DNA from: Streptomyces sp. NBC_01446
GTDB lineage: Bacteria; Actinomycetota; Actinomycetes; Streptomycetales; Streptomycetaceae
Assembly: GCF_026340095.1 (NCBI RefSeq)
Contig: NZ_JAPEPO010000002.1
Span: 186,001-250,000 of the forward strand
DNA: 64,000 nt
Direction: 5' to 3'
Of this stretch, positions 48,717 through 57,933 are shown piece after piece. The notes beneath the pieces were generated by a model that was not told the DNA's origin, made no database searches, and saw only the letters and a list, made by a program, of their open reading frames with translations. How positions within the stretch are numbered: the stretch's first letter is position 1; the number at the start of each line of letters is the position of its first letter. The translations under genes were made by a program, and so were the position numbers.

Positions 48717-51140
48717 TCATGCCCGCCGCCCACTGGTCCTGGGCACCCGTGCGGGAAGGGGCTGCTCCGTCCAGATGGTCTTGCCGGTGCCGGTGTACCG
48801 CGTCCCCCAGCGCTCGGTGAGCTGGGCGACCAGCATGAGGCCACGTCCGCCCTCGTCGAAGATGCGGGCGCGGCGCAGGTGCGGTGAGGTGCTGCTGCCG
48901 TCGGAGACCTCGCAGATCAGCGACCGTTCCTTGATCAGCCGGAGCTGAATCGGCGCGCCTCCGTAGCGGATGGCGTTGGTCACCAGTTCGCTGACCACGA
49001 GTTCGGTGACGTAGGCAAGCTCATCCAGCTCCCAGGCGTGGAGCTGGGCGATCGCCTGAGAGCGGGCACTCGCGACGGCGGCCGGATCGCCGGGAAGGTC
49101 CCAGACGGCGACGTGCCTGCTGTCCAGGGCACGTGTACGGGCGATGAGCAGCGCGGCGTCGTCGGTGGGCCGCTCGTCGAGCATCGCTTTGAGCACCTTG
49201 TCGCAGGTGGTCTCCAACGACGAAGCGACGGCGTCGACGAGGGCACCGCGCAGAGCATGCAGGCCGGCGTCGACATCACGATGGCGTGCCTCGATCAGGC
49301 CGTCGGTGTACAGCGCGAGGAGACTGCCTTCGGGAAGTTCGTGGTGGACGCACTCGAACGGCATCCCGCCCACGCCGAGCGGCGGGCCGGTGGGCAGTTC
49401 GAGGAAGTCCATTCGGCCGTCAGGGCATACCAGTGCGGGCCAGAGGTGGCCCGCACTGGCGAGCGAGCACTTGCGGGAGGTGGGGTCGTAGACGGCGTAG
49501 AGGCAGGTGGCTCCGAGTTCTCCGAAGCTCGCCTCTGTTCCGGGGCCGGGCCCGGAGCTGAGGCGGACGACAAGGTCGTCCAGGTGGGCGAGAAGCTCGT
49601 CCGGGGCCAGATCGACATCGGCGAGGGTGCGTACGGCGGTGCGAAGGCGCCCCATGGCGGCCGAGGCGGCGATGCCGTGCCCGACCACATCGCCGACGAC
49701 GAGGGCGACGCGGGCGCCGGAAAGCGGGATCACGTCGAACCAGTCACCGCCGACGCCGATCTCCGAGTCCGCGGGCAGGTAACGGCTGGCTACGTCGACG
49801 GCTTCCTGCTCGAGAATCCCCTGCGGCAGAAGGCTGTGTTGCAGAGCCAGTGCCGTCGTGTGCTCGCGCGTGTAACGGCGGGCGTTGTCGATGCAGACCG
49901 CGGCACGCGCCGCCAGTTCCTCGGCGATCTTCACGTCGTCGTGTCCGTATGGCGGGGCGGAGGCGTCCAGACGGGTGAAGAGGACGACGCCGAGGTTGGT
50001 GCCGCGGGCGCGCAACGGCACCGCGATCAGCGAGCGCGCGCGGTGCCGGCTCACCCAGGCGGCCCGGTCAGGGTCGTGGGCCAGCCAGCGGGTGATCTCG
50101 GGATCCCCAATCTGGTGCACGGTGCCGTGACCGGTGGCCAGGCAGCGGGCCACCGGCGAGAACTCCGGGTAGCGGGCCAGCTCACCGACTGCGACGGCAG
50201 GCTTCACACCGGAGCGGATGGCTGCGCGCCGAAGCACCAGAGGCCCGTCGACGGCAATCAGCGGGGGCTCGTCGCCACGCAGCACGGCGTCAAGGAGATC
50301 GACGGAGACGAAGTCCGCGAGGGCGGGCACGGCTACGTCGGCCAGTTCCTCGGCGGTGCGGCTCACGTCCAGGCTGCTGCCGATAGTCCTGCTGGCCTCG
50401 TTGAGCAGCGCCAGGCGCTCGCGGGCCGCGTACTGGTCGGAGAAGTCCAGGGCGGCCAACTGCACGCCCTGTACCAGCCCGTGGGAGTCCGTGAGCGGGC
50501 TGAAGTGGATGATCCAGGCGTGCGCTTGCGGCTCCCCCGGAACTTGGACGTAGTTCTCGATGTACTCGGGCTCACCGGTCTCCAGCACGCGATCGACGGC
50601 TCGCTCGGGAGCCTGGAAGGCCGGATCGGGCATGTGCTCCGTGATCCGGAGCCCCCGAAGCTCGCGCTCCGAGGCGGCGAGCTGCCTGGTCATGGGCTCG
50701 TTGACCCGCAGGAATCGGCCCTCGGTGTCGTAGATCGCCAGAGAGAACGGCGACTGGTCGAACGACCAGCGGATGAGTGGGTCCACGTTGCGCTCCGCCT
50801 CCTCCCGCACCGGGACGCCCTCCAGCAACCAACAGGCCCGCCCACCACCCGCGGGCAGCGGACGCGCCCGCAACCGGCACTGCACCCTGTTGCCGTCCCG
50901 GTGGAGGAGTGCCACCTGCCCGGTCCAGCCCTCCTGCCGATCGAACCGCTCACGAGCAGCCACGGGGAGGGCCGATGCGAGTAGCTCTGCCGCGGGCCGG
51001 CCGACGGCTTCGGCGGCCGAGTGCCCGAGCAATTGCTCCGCACCGGTGCTCCAACAGGTCAGCGCACCGTCCGGAGCGGCCACTGCCATAGCCCCAGCGG
51101 CGGAAAAAGAGTCACCAGGGCAACACGCCGGTGGGTCCAT
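48717..51140 (-). CDS. PAS-PAS-GAF-PP2C-HATPase stress regulator
   Basis: 807 residues. In order: PAS-like domain (about 17-110, ALTCWSTGAEQLLGHSAAEA), second PAS (about 125-240, IYDTEGRFLRVNEPM), GAF (about 245-420, ALLNEASRTIGSSLDVSRTA), SpoIIE-type PP2C (about 430-650, VGGDWFDVIPLSGARVALVV, GDVVGHGIAASAAMGRLRTA, ALYTDGLIEARHRD) and an RsbW-like HATPase (about 670-800, ELVVSELVTNAIRYGGAPIQ). It combines the phosphatase and kinase of a partner-switching pathway, which would set the activity of an anti-sigma antagonist. Overlaps nothing; starts at ATG 51140. Confidence 0.92.
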   Translation of the reverse strand: MDPPACCPGDSFSAAGAMAVAAPDGALTCWSTGAEQLLGHSAAEAVGRPAAELLASALPVAARERFDRQEGWTGQVALLHRDGNRVQCRLRARPLPAGGGRACWLLEGVPVREEAERNVDPLIRWSFDQSPFSLAIYDTEGRFLRVNEPMTRQLAASERELRGLRITEHMPDPAFQAPERAVDRVLETGEPEYIENYVQVPGEPQAHAWIIHFSPLTDSHGLVQGVQLAALDFSDQYAARERLALLNEASRTIGSSLDVSRTAEELADVAVPALADFVSVDLLDAVLRGDEPPLIAVDGPLVLRRAAIRSGVKPAVAVGELARYPEFSPVARCLATGHGTVHQIGDPEITRWLAHDPDRAAWVSRHRARSLIAVPLRARGTNLGVVLFTRLDASAPPYGHDDVKIAEELAARAAVCIDNARRYTREHTTALALQHSLLPQGILEQEAVDVASRYLPADSEIGVGGDWFDVIPLSGARVALVVGDVVGHGIAASAAMGRLRTAVRTLADVDLAPDELLAHLDDLVVRLSSGPGPGTEASFGELGATCLYAVYDPTSRKCSLASAGHLWPALVCPDGRMDFLELPTGPPLGVGGMPFECVHHELPEGSLLALYTDGLIEARHRDVDAGLHALRGALVDAVASSLETTCDKVLKAMLDERPTDDAALLIARTRALDSRHVAVWDLPGDPAAVASARSQAIAQLHAWELDELAYVTELVVSELVTNAIRYGGAPIQLRLIKERSLICEVSDGSSTSPHLRRARIFDEGGRGLMLVAQLTERWGTRYTGTGKTIWTEQPLPARVPRTSGRRA

Positions 51141-51239
51141 GGTCGATCATCTCGCCTTCGGGTCCGCTGCTGATTCAAGGATGGCTCGGTCCTGGCGACA
51201 GTTCCCGTCAAGTGATCGCACACGCTGGACGGCGCTGCC

Positions 51240-51430
51240 GCACAGTCGCCCCAAGGGGTCTCAGGGCCTGGGTGACAGAGGCACTTCTCGTACCGGTCAG
51301 CAGGACCTCGACGCTGTTGCCGGCCCGCTGGGCGACCTCGGGCGGGTCCGCCCGGCGCACAGCCACGTGGACATGGCCGAGCGGGGCGTACCGTCCTCGT
51401 CGATCTCTCCGCGGGCGAAGCGCTCGGAGC
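51240..51430 (-). pseudogene. Tyrosine integrase C-terminal relic
   Basis: The minus strand reads VRRADPPEVAQRAGNSVEVL and, one frame over, RYEKCLC. Together these match the end of Streptomyces integrative-element integrases (VAxxAGNSVxVLLxRYxKCL), in which the Tyr is the catalytic nucleophile. Preceding DGTPRSAMSTW or GHVHVAV text in other frames shows further decay. This is evidence for a former integrated plasmid or phage here. Confidence 0.55.
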
Positions 51431-51519
51431 GGAGCTGCTCGGGCGTCGGCCCAGGCTCCGGGGTACCGGTCTTCGGTGTATCGAGCGGTTCGGGCCGTCC
51501 GCGCTGAAGGTGCGGCAAT

Positions 51520-51890
51520 CGAGGTCGTCGTGGACCGGCGGGCCGGCCTTCTTGACCCTGCCGCGTCTCTTCCCGAAGACGCTCCACCAACGGTTGTCCC
51601 GGCAGATCCGCCACGCGGTCCGGCCCGCCATCACGGTCCCCGAGCTGCGGGCCTCATCCGCAAGGAAGCGGTAGCCGAACTCCGGGTCCTCCCGGTGGGC
51701 GTCATACAACGCGTTGGCACGATGGGCTTCTTCGAGCACGGCTTCGGTGACCGGGTGGTCGAGCCAGCGGTAGTAGGGCTGTCGGGCGAGCTTCAGGACC
51801 CGGCACGTGACCGTGACGGGAACCCCGTCGGCGGCCAGCTCCTTCACGAGCGGGTAGATCCTTTTCCCGGCAGATGCGCCTGGGAGAGGT
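51520..51890 (-). pseudogene. IS3-family transposase OrfB, N-terminal part
   Basis: IYPLVKELAADGVPVTVTCR, VLKLARQPYYRWLDHPVTEA, DPEFGYRFLADEARSSGTVM and GRTAWRICRDNRWWSVFGKR are the HTH_21 region of IS3 OrfB. It breaks off after VHDDLDCRTFSADGPNR, just before the first catalytic Asp (normally W.TDIT), and is followed by integrase relic sequence. Frame joins OrfA through the usual -1 overlap. Confidence 0.8.
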
Positions 51891-52152
51891 AGGCCGCGGC
51901 CCGCCGCAGGACCTCGTTCTCCTGCTCCAGCAGCGGGATCCGCCGCCGTGCTTCCCGCAGTTCCGCGTTCTCCTGGCTGGTCGTTCCGGGTTTGATCCCG
52001 TCGTCGATGTCGGCGCGGCGCATCCACTTCGACAGCGTCATCACATGGACACCGAAGTCGGCGGCCACCTGGTCGAGTGTCACGCCCGGGCCGCGGTTCC
52101 GCGCGACCCGCACGACGTCGTCGCGGAACTCTTCCGGATAAGGCTTGGGCAC
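51844..52152 (-). CDS. IS3-family transposase OrfA
   Basis: 102 residues from GTG 52152: PKPYPEEFRDDVVRVARNRG, VTLDQVAADFGVHVMTLSKW, then the leucine-zipper-like ENAELREARRRIPLLEQENE and VLRRAAAYLSQ. This is the DNA-binding subunit of IS3 transposases. It is intact, but the partner OrfB lacks the catalytic domain, so the element is dead. Confidence 0.82.
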   Translation of the reverse strand: MPKPYPEEFRDDVVRVARNRGPGVTLDQVAADFGVHVMTLSKWMRRADIDDGIKPGTTSQENAELREARRRIPLLEQENEVLRRAAAYLSQAHLPGKGSTRS

Positions 52153-52259
52153 AGCGACATCCTTCCCACCCGCCCCACAGGGCAAGCCAGTTCAGACGAC
52201 ACCCGATCGTGCACCAGACCCGTGCGGATAACCGGGAGGTCGACGGGCACGACTCAAGA

Positions 52260-52301
52260 GGTCGGGTAGCCCGAGGCGTCCCAGCCCCGGGCTACCCGAC
52301 C
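52260..52301. terminator. 14-bp stem hairpin
   Basis: GGTCGGGTAGCCCG (52260-52273) pairs exactly with CGGGCTACCCGACC (52288-52301) around a 14-nt loop. It separates the IS3 relic from the MFS gene promoter. Confidence 0.7.
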
Positions 52302-52460
52302 GACTCAAGATCAGCGATCAGGCCCGCCACCTGGGCGGATGATTTATCGGCACCCGCAATGCTCCAGGATCCGGGGACGCGTCGCCTGGCCCTTGTCCGT
52401 GAGCTTGTGAGGCACCCGAGCTCGTGGCGTGGCTTCCATACGTCACACGATACCGCAGAG

Positions 52461-52519
52461 TGGGCTTGACAGCCCAGTCTCGGGCGCTGTTAACTCTGCG
52501 AAGTGGGCTGCCAAACCCA
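52461..52519 (+). promoter_or_regulatory. MFS promoter with two TGGGC-N6-(G/A)CCCA operators
   Basis: TGGGCTTGACAGCCCA (52461-52476) embeds a consensus -35 TTGACA (52466-52471), with TGTTAAC about 17 bp downstream as -10. A second, weaker copy TGGGCTGCCAAACCCA lies at 52504-52519. The same operator, again around TTGACA, stands in front of the AhpD-like gene at 57964-57979. Binding of a TetR-type repressor would block polymerase. Confidence 0.75.
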
Positions 52520-52583
52520 CAAGAATGCTCGGCCCGACCTGGGCTCGGCGCCTAATCGCACAGCTATCGGAGGTCGATCCGTT

Positions 52584-53840
52584 ATGTCGCGGCTGAACGC
52601 GCCCCCTCTCGACGACGCAGACGTGTCACCAGTGATCAACCGGCCTCGCCAGGGCAGAACGCTCCGGCTGGCGTTCTCATCTGCGATCGTCTCCCTGGTG
52701 GCCTCGTTTGCCGCGTCGGCCGCACCGATCCCCCTGCTCAACACCTACCGGGCCGAGGACGGGTTCACCAACGCCGACACCTCGCTGGCCTTCGTCACCT
52801 ACTCCGTCGGCATTATCGCCGCACTGTTGGTGCTGGGACGGCTGTCCAATCATCTGGGCCGACGGCGCACCGCGATCGCCAGCCTCGGCCTACTCCTGCT
52901 GGGCTGTCTGGTGCTGCTGAGCGTGCACGACATCAGCACTCTGCTGGCCGCTCGGCTCCTGATGGGCGTCGGTACGGGGTTGGCCAGCAGCAGCCTCACC
53001 TCCTACATCGTCGACGCCGCGCCCACCAGGCCGGCATGGTTGGCCTCCGTCGCGTCCAGTCAGGGACCCATGCTCGGCCTCACCCTCGGCGCCATCGCCG
53101 CCGGCGCCCTGGTCCAGTTCGCCCCCTGGCCACGCGAGCTCATCTACCTGGTTTGCGCCGGTCTCCTCGTACTGTCTGCCGCACTCATCGTCATCAGCCC
53201 GGAAACCGCGAAGCCGACGCCGGGCGCTTGGCGATCACTGATACCCCGGGTACGCGTACCGGCTCGGGTCAGGCGTCTGCTCCCTGTCGCGGCCACGGTG
53301 TTCGTGACCGCCTATGCGACCGGGGCTTTCTACCAGTCCTTCATGCCCGCGCTGGTCGAAGATCAACTCCACACCCACAGCCCGCTCATCCTCGGACTGG
53401 TGTTCGCCGCCTACATGGCCCCCAGCGTTCTCGGCGCTCCCATCGGCGGCCGGTTCACACCAGCGGCTGCCCAACGCATCGGCATGATCATCTTCCTGAT
53501 CGGATGGATCGGCATCATTACAGCCATCGTCATCGGCACACTGGTGCTGTTCATCGCCGCAACCATCGTCGCCGGCGCCAGTCAAGGCATCGCCGTCAGC
53601 GCCGTCACCCGCGGCCTGCTGCACGGCAGCGCTCTGGCCGACCGGGCGCCGATCTTCAGCGCGATCTACCTCCTCTGCTACAGCGGCGCCGCCTTCATCA
53701 GCCTCATCTTCGGCCAGCTCTCGAACGCCTTCTCGATACCGCAGATCGCGCTCGGATATGGCGCTCTTGCTGTTATCGCCACCCTGTTCACTGTCCTCGC
53801 CGCACGCAACCCGCATACGGACCCGACCAGCCAACGGTGA
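52584..53840 (+). CDS. MFS efflux transporter
   Basis: 418 residues from ATG 52584 after GGAGG. Twelve hydrophobic segments; between 2 and 3 the major-facilitator motif A appears as GRLSNHLGRRRTAIASLGLL, and segment 4-5 has RLLMGVGTGLASSSLTSYIV. The second half starts at VAATVFVTAYATGAFYQSFM. Conserved charged residues fit a proton-coupled exporter of small molecules. Its promoter carries the operator type found beside the TetR gene at 57.3 kb, so it is probably induced together with the AhpD-like protein and nitroreductase. Confidence 0.85.
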   Translation: MSRLNAPPLDDADVSPVINRPRQGRTLRLAFSSAIVSLVASFAASAAPIPLLNTYRAEDGFTNADTSLAFVTYSVGIIAALLVLGRLSNHLGRRRTAIASLGLLLLGCLVLLSVHDISTLLAARLLMGVGTGLASSSLTSYIVDAAPTRPAWLASVASSQGPMLGLTLGAIAAGALVQFAPWPRELIYLVCAGLLVLSAALIVISPETAKPTPGAWRSLIPRVRVPARVRRLLPVAATVFVTAYATGAFYQSFMPALVEDQLHTHSPLILGLVFAAYMAPSVLGAPIGGRFTPAAAQRIGMIIFLIGWIGIITAIVIGTLVLFIAATIVAGASQGIAVSAVTRGLLHGSALADRAPIFSAIYLLCYSGAAFISLIFGQLSNAFSIPQIALGYGALAVIATLFTVLAARNPHTDPTSQR

Positions 53841-54208
53841 GTAATCACATGACGAACCTCGCCTCAGAGCATTGCCGATGTGCCGTGTCATAGGGACTGT
53901 AAAACTAACGGCTCTGACCCGTATTCGGTGGTAGCAAACGATGAGGCCCGACCGTTCCGCAGGACCTACGACGGAGCCCTACTCAAAGCCGCATGACCCT
54001 CGCAAGATCAATGCGCTGCTGCACTAGACCAGCTAGCCTCGATCGTTCATGAGTCCCCGTCAGCTTGCCGACGGGGACGTTGTGTCTGTGTGGTGGGGTC
54101 TTTTCGGGGCTGGGGCAGACTGAGGGCCCGGCTTTCGCGTCGGGTGGGCGCCGGGTTCCACTTCGCCGGTGAGGTGGTGCGGGTTGTCGGGACGTTCGAA
54201 GTTGCTGG
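53841..54208. other. Intergenic region between MFS gene and IS1380
   Basis: No gene. GTCCCCGTC (54053-54061) and GACGGGGAC (54070-54078) form a 9-bp stem, a likely terminator. The right part (about 54080-54208) is probably the 3' end of the IS1380 element, though I could not define its terminal repeat. Confidence 0.4.
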
Positions 54209-54756
54209 TCAGCCGGGGTTCGGCAGGGTGTGGAGCTTGTCGATCGCGTGGGTGATGACGTCGGTCCAGGGCCATCGGGCGGCGAAGCGGAGCCAGTGGC
54301 GGCGTCCGGTGTTCACGAGCTGCGCGGAGGCGGAGAACAGGCGAAAGCGGAGCTTCTTGGGTTCCCAGCGGCGGATGTCGCCGCTCAGGGCGAGCATCGG
54401 CATCCAGGCGAGGAGGTCGAGTGCGAGGGAGACGATCTCCAGCCAGATCCGGTTCTGTGCGGTCTCGTGCACAGGCAGGTTGCGCAGGCCGGTGTCGCGG
54501 GCGTTTCGGATGCGGTCCTCGCAGCGGGCCCGCCTGCGGTGACGCAGTTCGAGGTCGGCGAGCTGGCCGCCTTTGGTGTTCGTCGCGAAGCAGGTCAGCC
54601 GCAGCCCGTCGAGGTCGGTGAAGCGCAACTGGACGCCGGGGTGCGGGCGTTCCTTTCGGACGCTCAGCCGCATTCCCCTCGGCCAGGAGGAGAGTTCGGG
54701 CATGTCGGTGATCTCCGCGACCCAGGCGCCGGGCCGCTCGGTGCCGCAGGGCGGCT
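54209..54756 (-). pseudogene. IS1380 transposase, C-terminal half
   Basis: WVAEITDMPELSSWPRGMRL, SVRKERPHPGVQLRFTDLDG, LTCFATNTKGGQLADLELRH and NLPVHETAQNRIWLEIVSLA are typical of the second half of IS1380 transposases (the RARCEDRIRNARDTGLRN block holds the catalytic Glu). The N-terminal half lies at 56080-56990, beyond the ISAs1 insertion, on the same strand. Confidence 0.88.
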
Positions 54757-56079
54757 TCAAGTTCCGTGGTTGTGCTGGTTGTTGCTGTGAGGGGTGGGTA
54801 GCGGTGCAGGCACGGGCTTCGTGATCATTAGGGTGTCTACGCCTCGTGATCATGAGAAGGTCCCGTGCCTGCTGTTGCATCCTCCCCGATCCCTGCCGTA
54901 CTTGTGAAGCTGGGTCCGCTGGAACCCGGCCAGGTCGCTGATCTGCGCCCCTACTTCGACTCCATCCCCGACCCGCGCTCGCGGCGGGGCCGGTGGTACT
55001 CGCTGACGGCGATCTTGATGGTGTGTGCCTGTGCGGTCGTCTCGGGCGCCAGGAGCATCGACGAGCTCGCCGAATGGGGCGCCCGGGCCTCGGGTGGGCT
55101 GCTGGCCGCCCTCGGTGTACGCCGCCATCCACTGCGGTGGCGGCGTACACCGTCGCCGGCGACGATCGGGCGGGTGCTGATCGCCGTCGACGGCGATGCC
55201 CTGGACGCCGCGGTGGGCGCCTACCTCACCGACCGGCACCGCACCGTCGTGTCCACCGCGCACCGGCGGGCCATCGCGGTGGACGGCAAGACGCTCAAGG
55301 GCTCAGCGCGTTTGGACGTGACCCGCCGTCACCTGCTGTCGGCGGTCAGCCACACCACCGTCGTGACACTCGCGCAGGCCGAGGTCGGCGCGAAGACCAA
55401 CGAAACCACGCACTTTAAGCCGCTGCTGGCACCGCTGGACCTGGCCGGCACTCTCGTCACCTTCGATGCGCTGCACTCGGTCAAGGCGAAAATCACCTGG
55501 CTGGTCGAGACGAAGAAGGCCCACTACATCGCCGTGATCAAGACCAACCAGCCCACCGCCCACAGCCAGCTCGCCACGCTGCCGTGGCGTGACATCGCCG
55601 TCCAGCACACCCACTCCGAGGTCGGGCACGGCCGGCGCGAGTCCCGTTCGATCAAGACCTGCGGCATCGCGGACGAACTCGGTGGCATCGCCTTTCCGCA
55701 CGCGAAGCTCGCCATCCGCGTCCACCGCCGGCGCCGGCCGACCGGCAGCCGCGAGAGTCGCGAGAGCGTCTACGCCGTGACCAGCCTCGAAGCCCACCAG
55801 ACCAGCCCCGCGGACCTCGCCGCCGCGATTCGCGGGCACTGGGGAGTGGAAAACTCCAGCCACCACATCAGAGACGTCACCTTCGCCGAGGACGCCTCCA
55901 CCGTCCACACCGGGGCCGCACCCCGAGCCATGGCCACCTTCCGCAACCTGGCCATCGGCGTGCTGAAGACCCTCGGCGCCGAGAACATCGCCAAAACCAC
56001 CCGGGCGATCCGCGACGAACCACGACGGGCACTCCCGATCCTGGGCATCATCAACAACCAGGACACCCACGGAACTTGA
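54757..56079 (+). mobile_element. ISAs1-family insertion sequence
   Basis: 13-bp inverted repeats TCAAGTTCCGTGG (54757-54769) and complement (56067-56079) bound an intact transposase gene. The element divides an IS1380 transposase gene. I could not identify an unambiguous target duplication; GGTGCCGC occurs on both sides but not directly adjacent. Confidence 0.8.
54865..56079 (+). CDS. ISAs1-family transposase
   Basis: 404 residues, full length. LRPYFDSIPDPRSRRGRWYS (DDE_Tnp_1-associated N-terminus), RAIAVDGKTLKGSARLDVTR with the first Asp, VTFDALHSVKAKITWLVETK with the second, HYIAVIKTNQP, and IRGHWGVENSSHHIRDVTFA with the catalytic Glu and the family's W.IEN-like motif. The stop codon TGA is part of the right inverted repeat. 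Nothing is broken, so the element may still move. Confidence 0.93.
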   Translation: MPAVASSPIPAVLVKLGPLEPGQVADLRPYFDSIPDPRSRRGRWYSLTAILMVCACAVVSGARSIDELAEWGARASGGLLAALGVRRHPLRWRRTPSPATIGRVLIAVDGDALDAAVGAYLTDRHRTVVSTAHRRAIAVDGKTLKGSARLDVTRRHLLSAVSHTTVVTLAQAEVGAKTNETTHFKPLLAPLDLAGTLVTFDALHSVKAKITWLVETKKAHYIAVIKTNQPTAHSQLATLPWRDIAVQHTHSEVGHGRRESRSIKTCGIADELGGIAFPHAKLAIRVHRRRRPTGSRESRESVYAVTSLEAHQTSPADLAAAIRGHWGVENSSHHIRDVTFAEDASTVHTGAAPRAMATFRNLAIGVLKTLGAENIAKTTRAIRDEPRRALPILGIINNQDTHGT

Positions 56080-56990
56080 TCAAGCCCTGTCGGTGCCGCC
56101 CGCGTCGTAGGCCGGCGTCCACGCCTTCTTCGGGATTTTCAGCACGGCCTGGTGGATGGCGTCGGTGATGGTCATTCCGACGGAATACGACAGCCACCGG
56201 CCGCGTCTGGAGAGCCAGTCGAGGAAGGTGTGGGTGCCGCCGGCGGAGTCGGTGCGGATCAGTGTCTGTCGTCCCCGCCGCAGGTGTTTGGGTAGTTGGG
56301 CCAGGGCGAGTTGGGCGGCCTCGATGTGGTCGGCAGCAGTGTTGGAGCCCGCGTTGGCGGGCCGCAGCAGGGCGGTCACCGGTTCCCCGGACCCGGCCTG
56401 GCCGTGGTCGACGAACGCGACGAGCGGATGGTGGCCGAAGGTCTTCTTCCAGGTCGCGGTGGCGTCCTGCTTCTCGGAGTGAGCAAGGACCAGTACGCCG
56501 TCGATGTCCACGATCGCCTGGCCGCCGGCGGCCGGACTGCACGTACCGGCCAGCTCCCAGACCCGCCCGCGCGCTTGGGAACGTGCGGCCCGGATCGCCG
56601 CGAGAGCCTTCGGCCGGAGGCGGCGAGTGCGTCGAGGAGACGGGAGACTGTTGGGTCGGAAGCCACCGGGCCGAACACATCCGGCTCGGCCCGCAGCATG
56701 CCGACGTCGGCCAGGCAGTCCCCGCCGAGTGCGACGGCCAGGGCCGCATCCAGCAGGATCTTGCCCGGATCGTGCACCGCCCGCGGCTTGCGCCACGGCG
56801 TCGGCGCCGCCGATACCTCGGTGTCCAGCCCGGACTTGCGGACCGTCTCGACCAGCAGCACCGACCCGGCCTGCGTGACCACCCCACGGCCGCCGCCCTC
56901 GACACGGACACGCGGGTACGACCCGCTACGCCCCTTCACCTGGAGAGTGCTTCTTTCCTTGCAGCTGACAGGACCCTCGACAAGTCCCAT
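56080..56990 (-). pseudogene. IS1380 transposase, N-terminal half (frameshifted)
   Basis: Frame 1: SYPRVRVEGGGRGVVTQAGS, KILLDAALAVALGGDCLADV, SDPTVSRLLDALAASG. At about 56612 the pattern moves to frame 2: KALAAIRAARSQARGRVWEL, GQAIVDIDGVLVLAHSEKQD (first catalytic Asp), FGHHPLVAFVDHG and TLIRTDSAGGTHTFLDWLSR, ending PAYDAGGTDRA where ISAs1 begins. So this transposase was inactivated both by a frameshift and by the insertion. Confidence 0.85.
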
Positions 56991-57135
56991 CGTTGCAGGT
57001 CAGCAGCACTCTCCGCTTATTTGATCAAGACCCGGACAGTGTCACTGGCGAAAGCCCGAGGCTAGGGACCGGCGGACTCACGCCATGATCCCCACCGGAT
57101 CGGCGAAGAGCCGGTAATCCACACGGGATCAACAG

Positions 57136-57161
57136 CCTGACAACCGACGACGGTCGTCAGG
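57136..57161. terminator. Hairpin downstream of the TetR gene
   Basis: CCTGACAACC (57136-57145) pairs with GGTCGTCAGG (57152-57161), one G-U-type mismatch, 6-nt loop. It lies about 110 bp past the tetR-like stop. The gap 56991-57272 contains no gene. Confidence 0.45.
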
Positions 57162-57272
57162 CCCGCAACGCTGCCACGCGAGTTCGTTAGCTTCTACCGA
57201 CGCCACGGCCTTAAAGATCTCGTCACGAGACGTTCATGCTCTGGAATAAGAGGCCCGGGCTTCGTATCAGCT

Positions 57273-57911
57273 TCACACGACGTCGTCTGACGTTGTGTAC
57301 GCGCGAAGATGCTCGACCGCGGCATACAGCGCGTCACGCAATGGCGCTACGTCGCGGGCGATCTGCGCGAGCAGGCTGCCTCCCTGGTAGGCGGCGATCA
57401 GCATGTGTGCGAGTCGCGCCGGATCCGCCGACGCGTCGAGTCGTCCGTCATATTGCATCCGCTCGAGTCCCGCTCGGAAGATGTCCCGCCATTCGGCGAA
57501 GACGCGGGTGAGGTCGTCGCGGACATCCAGATCGGTCTTGACGATCTCGCTCGCGAGGGATCCGAGGCTGCAGCCGTTCTCGAACGGGCGACCGGAGACG
57601 ACGAAAAAGTCCGCCCACTCCTGGTACGCCTCGATCGTGTCGAAGCCGGCGAACCGTTCGCTTCGGTGGAAGCCGAGCACGCTCTCGGCCTGCCAGTCGA
57701 TGACGGCGCGCACCAGGCTCTCCTTGTTCGGGAAGTAGTGGCTCAGCTGCGAGCCGCTGACCCCCGCTGCGCTTCGCACCAGCTCGTTGTTCGTCGCGTG
57801 GACCCCCCGCGTGTAGATCAACTCCGCGGCGTGCTTGAGGATGCGACCTTGCGTGGCCAGCCCCTTGCCCGTGCGCCCGCGAAGGTCACGCGATCCATCG
57901 TTCATCTGCAT
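57273..57911 (-). CDS. TetR/AcrR-family repressor
   Basis: 212 residues; ATG 57911 or 57905. N-terminal DNA-binding domain: RILKHAAELIYTRGVHATNN, ELVRSAAGVSGSQLSHYFPN and KESLVRAVIDWQ, with recognition helix VSGSQLSHYF. The C-terminal ligand domain (about 60-205) has FENGCSLGSLASEIVKTDLD, which marks the group regulating oxidoreductase and efflux genes, and AYQGGSLLAQIARDVAPLRD. Divergent from the AhpD-like gene with three TGGGC-N6-GCCCA boxes between, hence likely autoregulated and repressing both sides. Confidence 0.9.
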   Translation of the reverse strand: MQMNDGSRDLRGRTGKGLATQGRILKHAAELIYTRGVHATNNELVRSAAGVSGSQLSHYFPNKESLVRAVIDWQAESVLGFHRSERFAGFDTIEAYQEWADFFVVSGRPFENGCSLGSLASEIVKTDLDVRDDLTRVFAEWRDIFRAGLERMQYDGRLDASADPARLAHMLIAAYQGGSLLAQIARDVAPLRDALYAAVEHLRAYTTSDDVV

Positions 57912-57933
57912 GTCACCACTTTATCCCACAGAT

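Noticed and set aside
49038..50984. Plus-strand ORF of 648 residues
   Set aside because: Antisense shadow of the PAS-GAF-PP2C protein; no recognisable motif.
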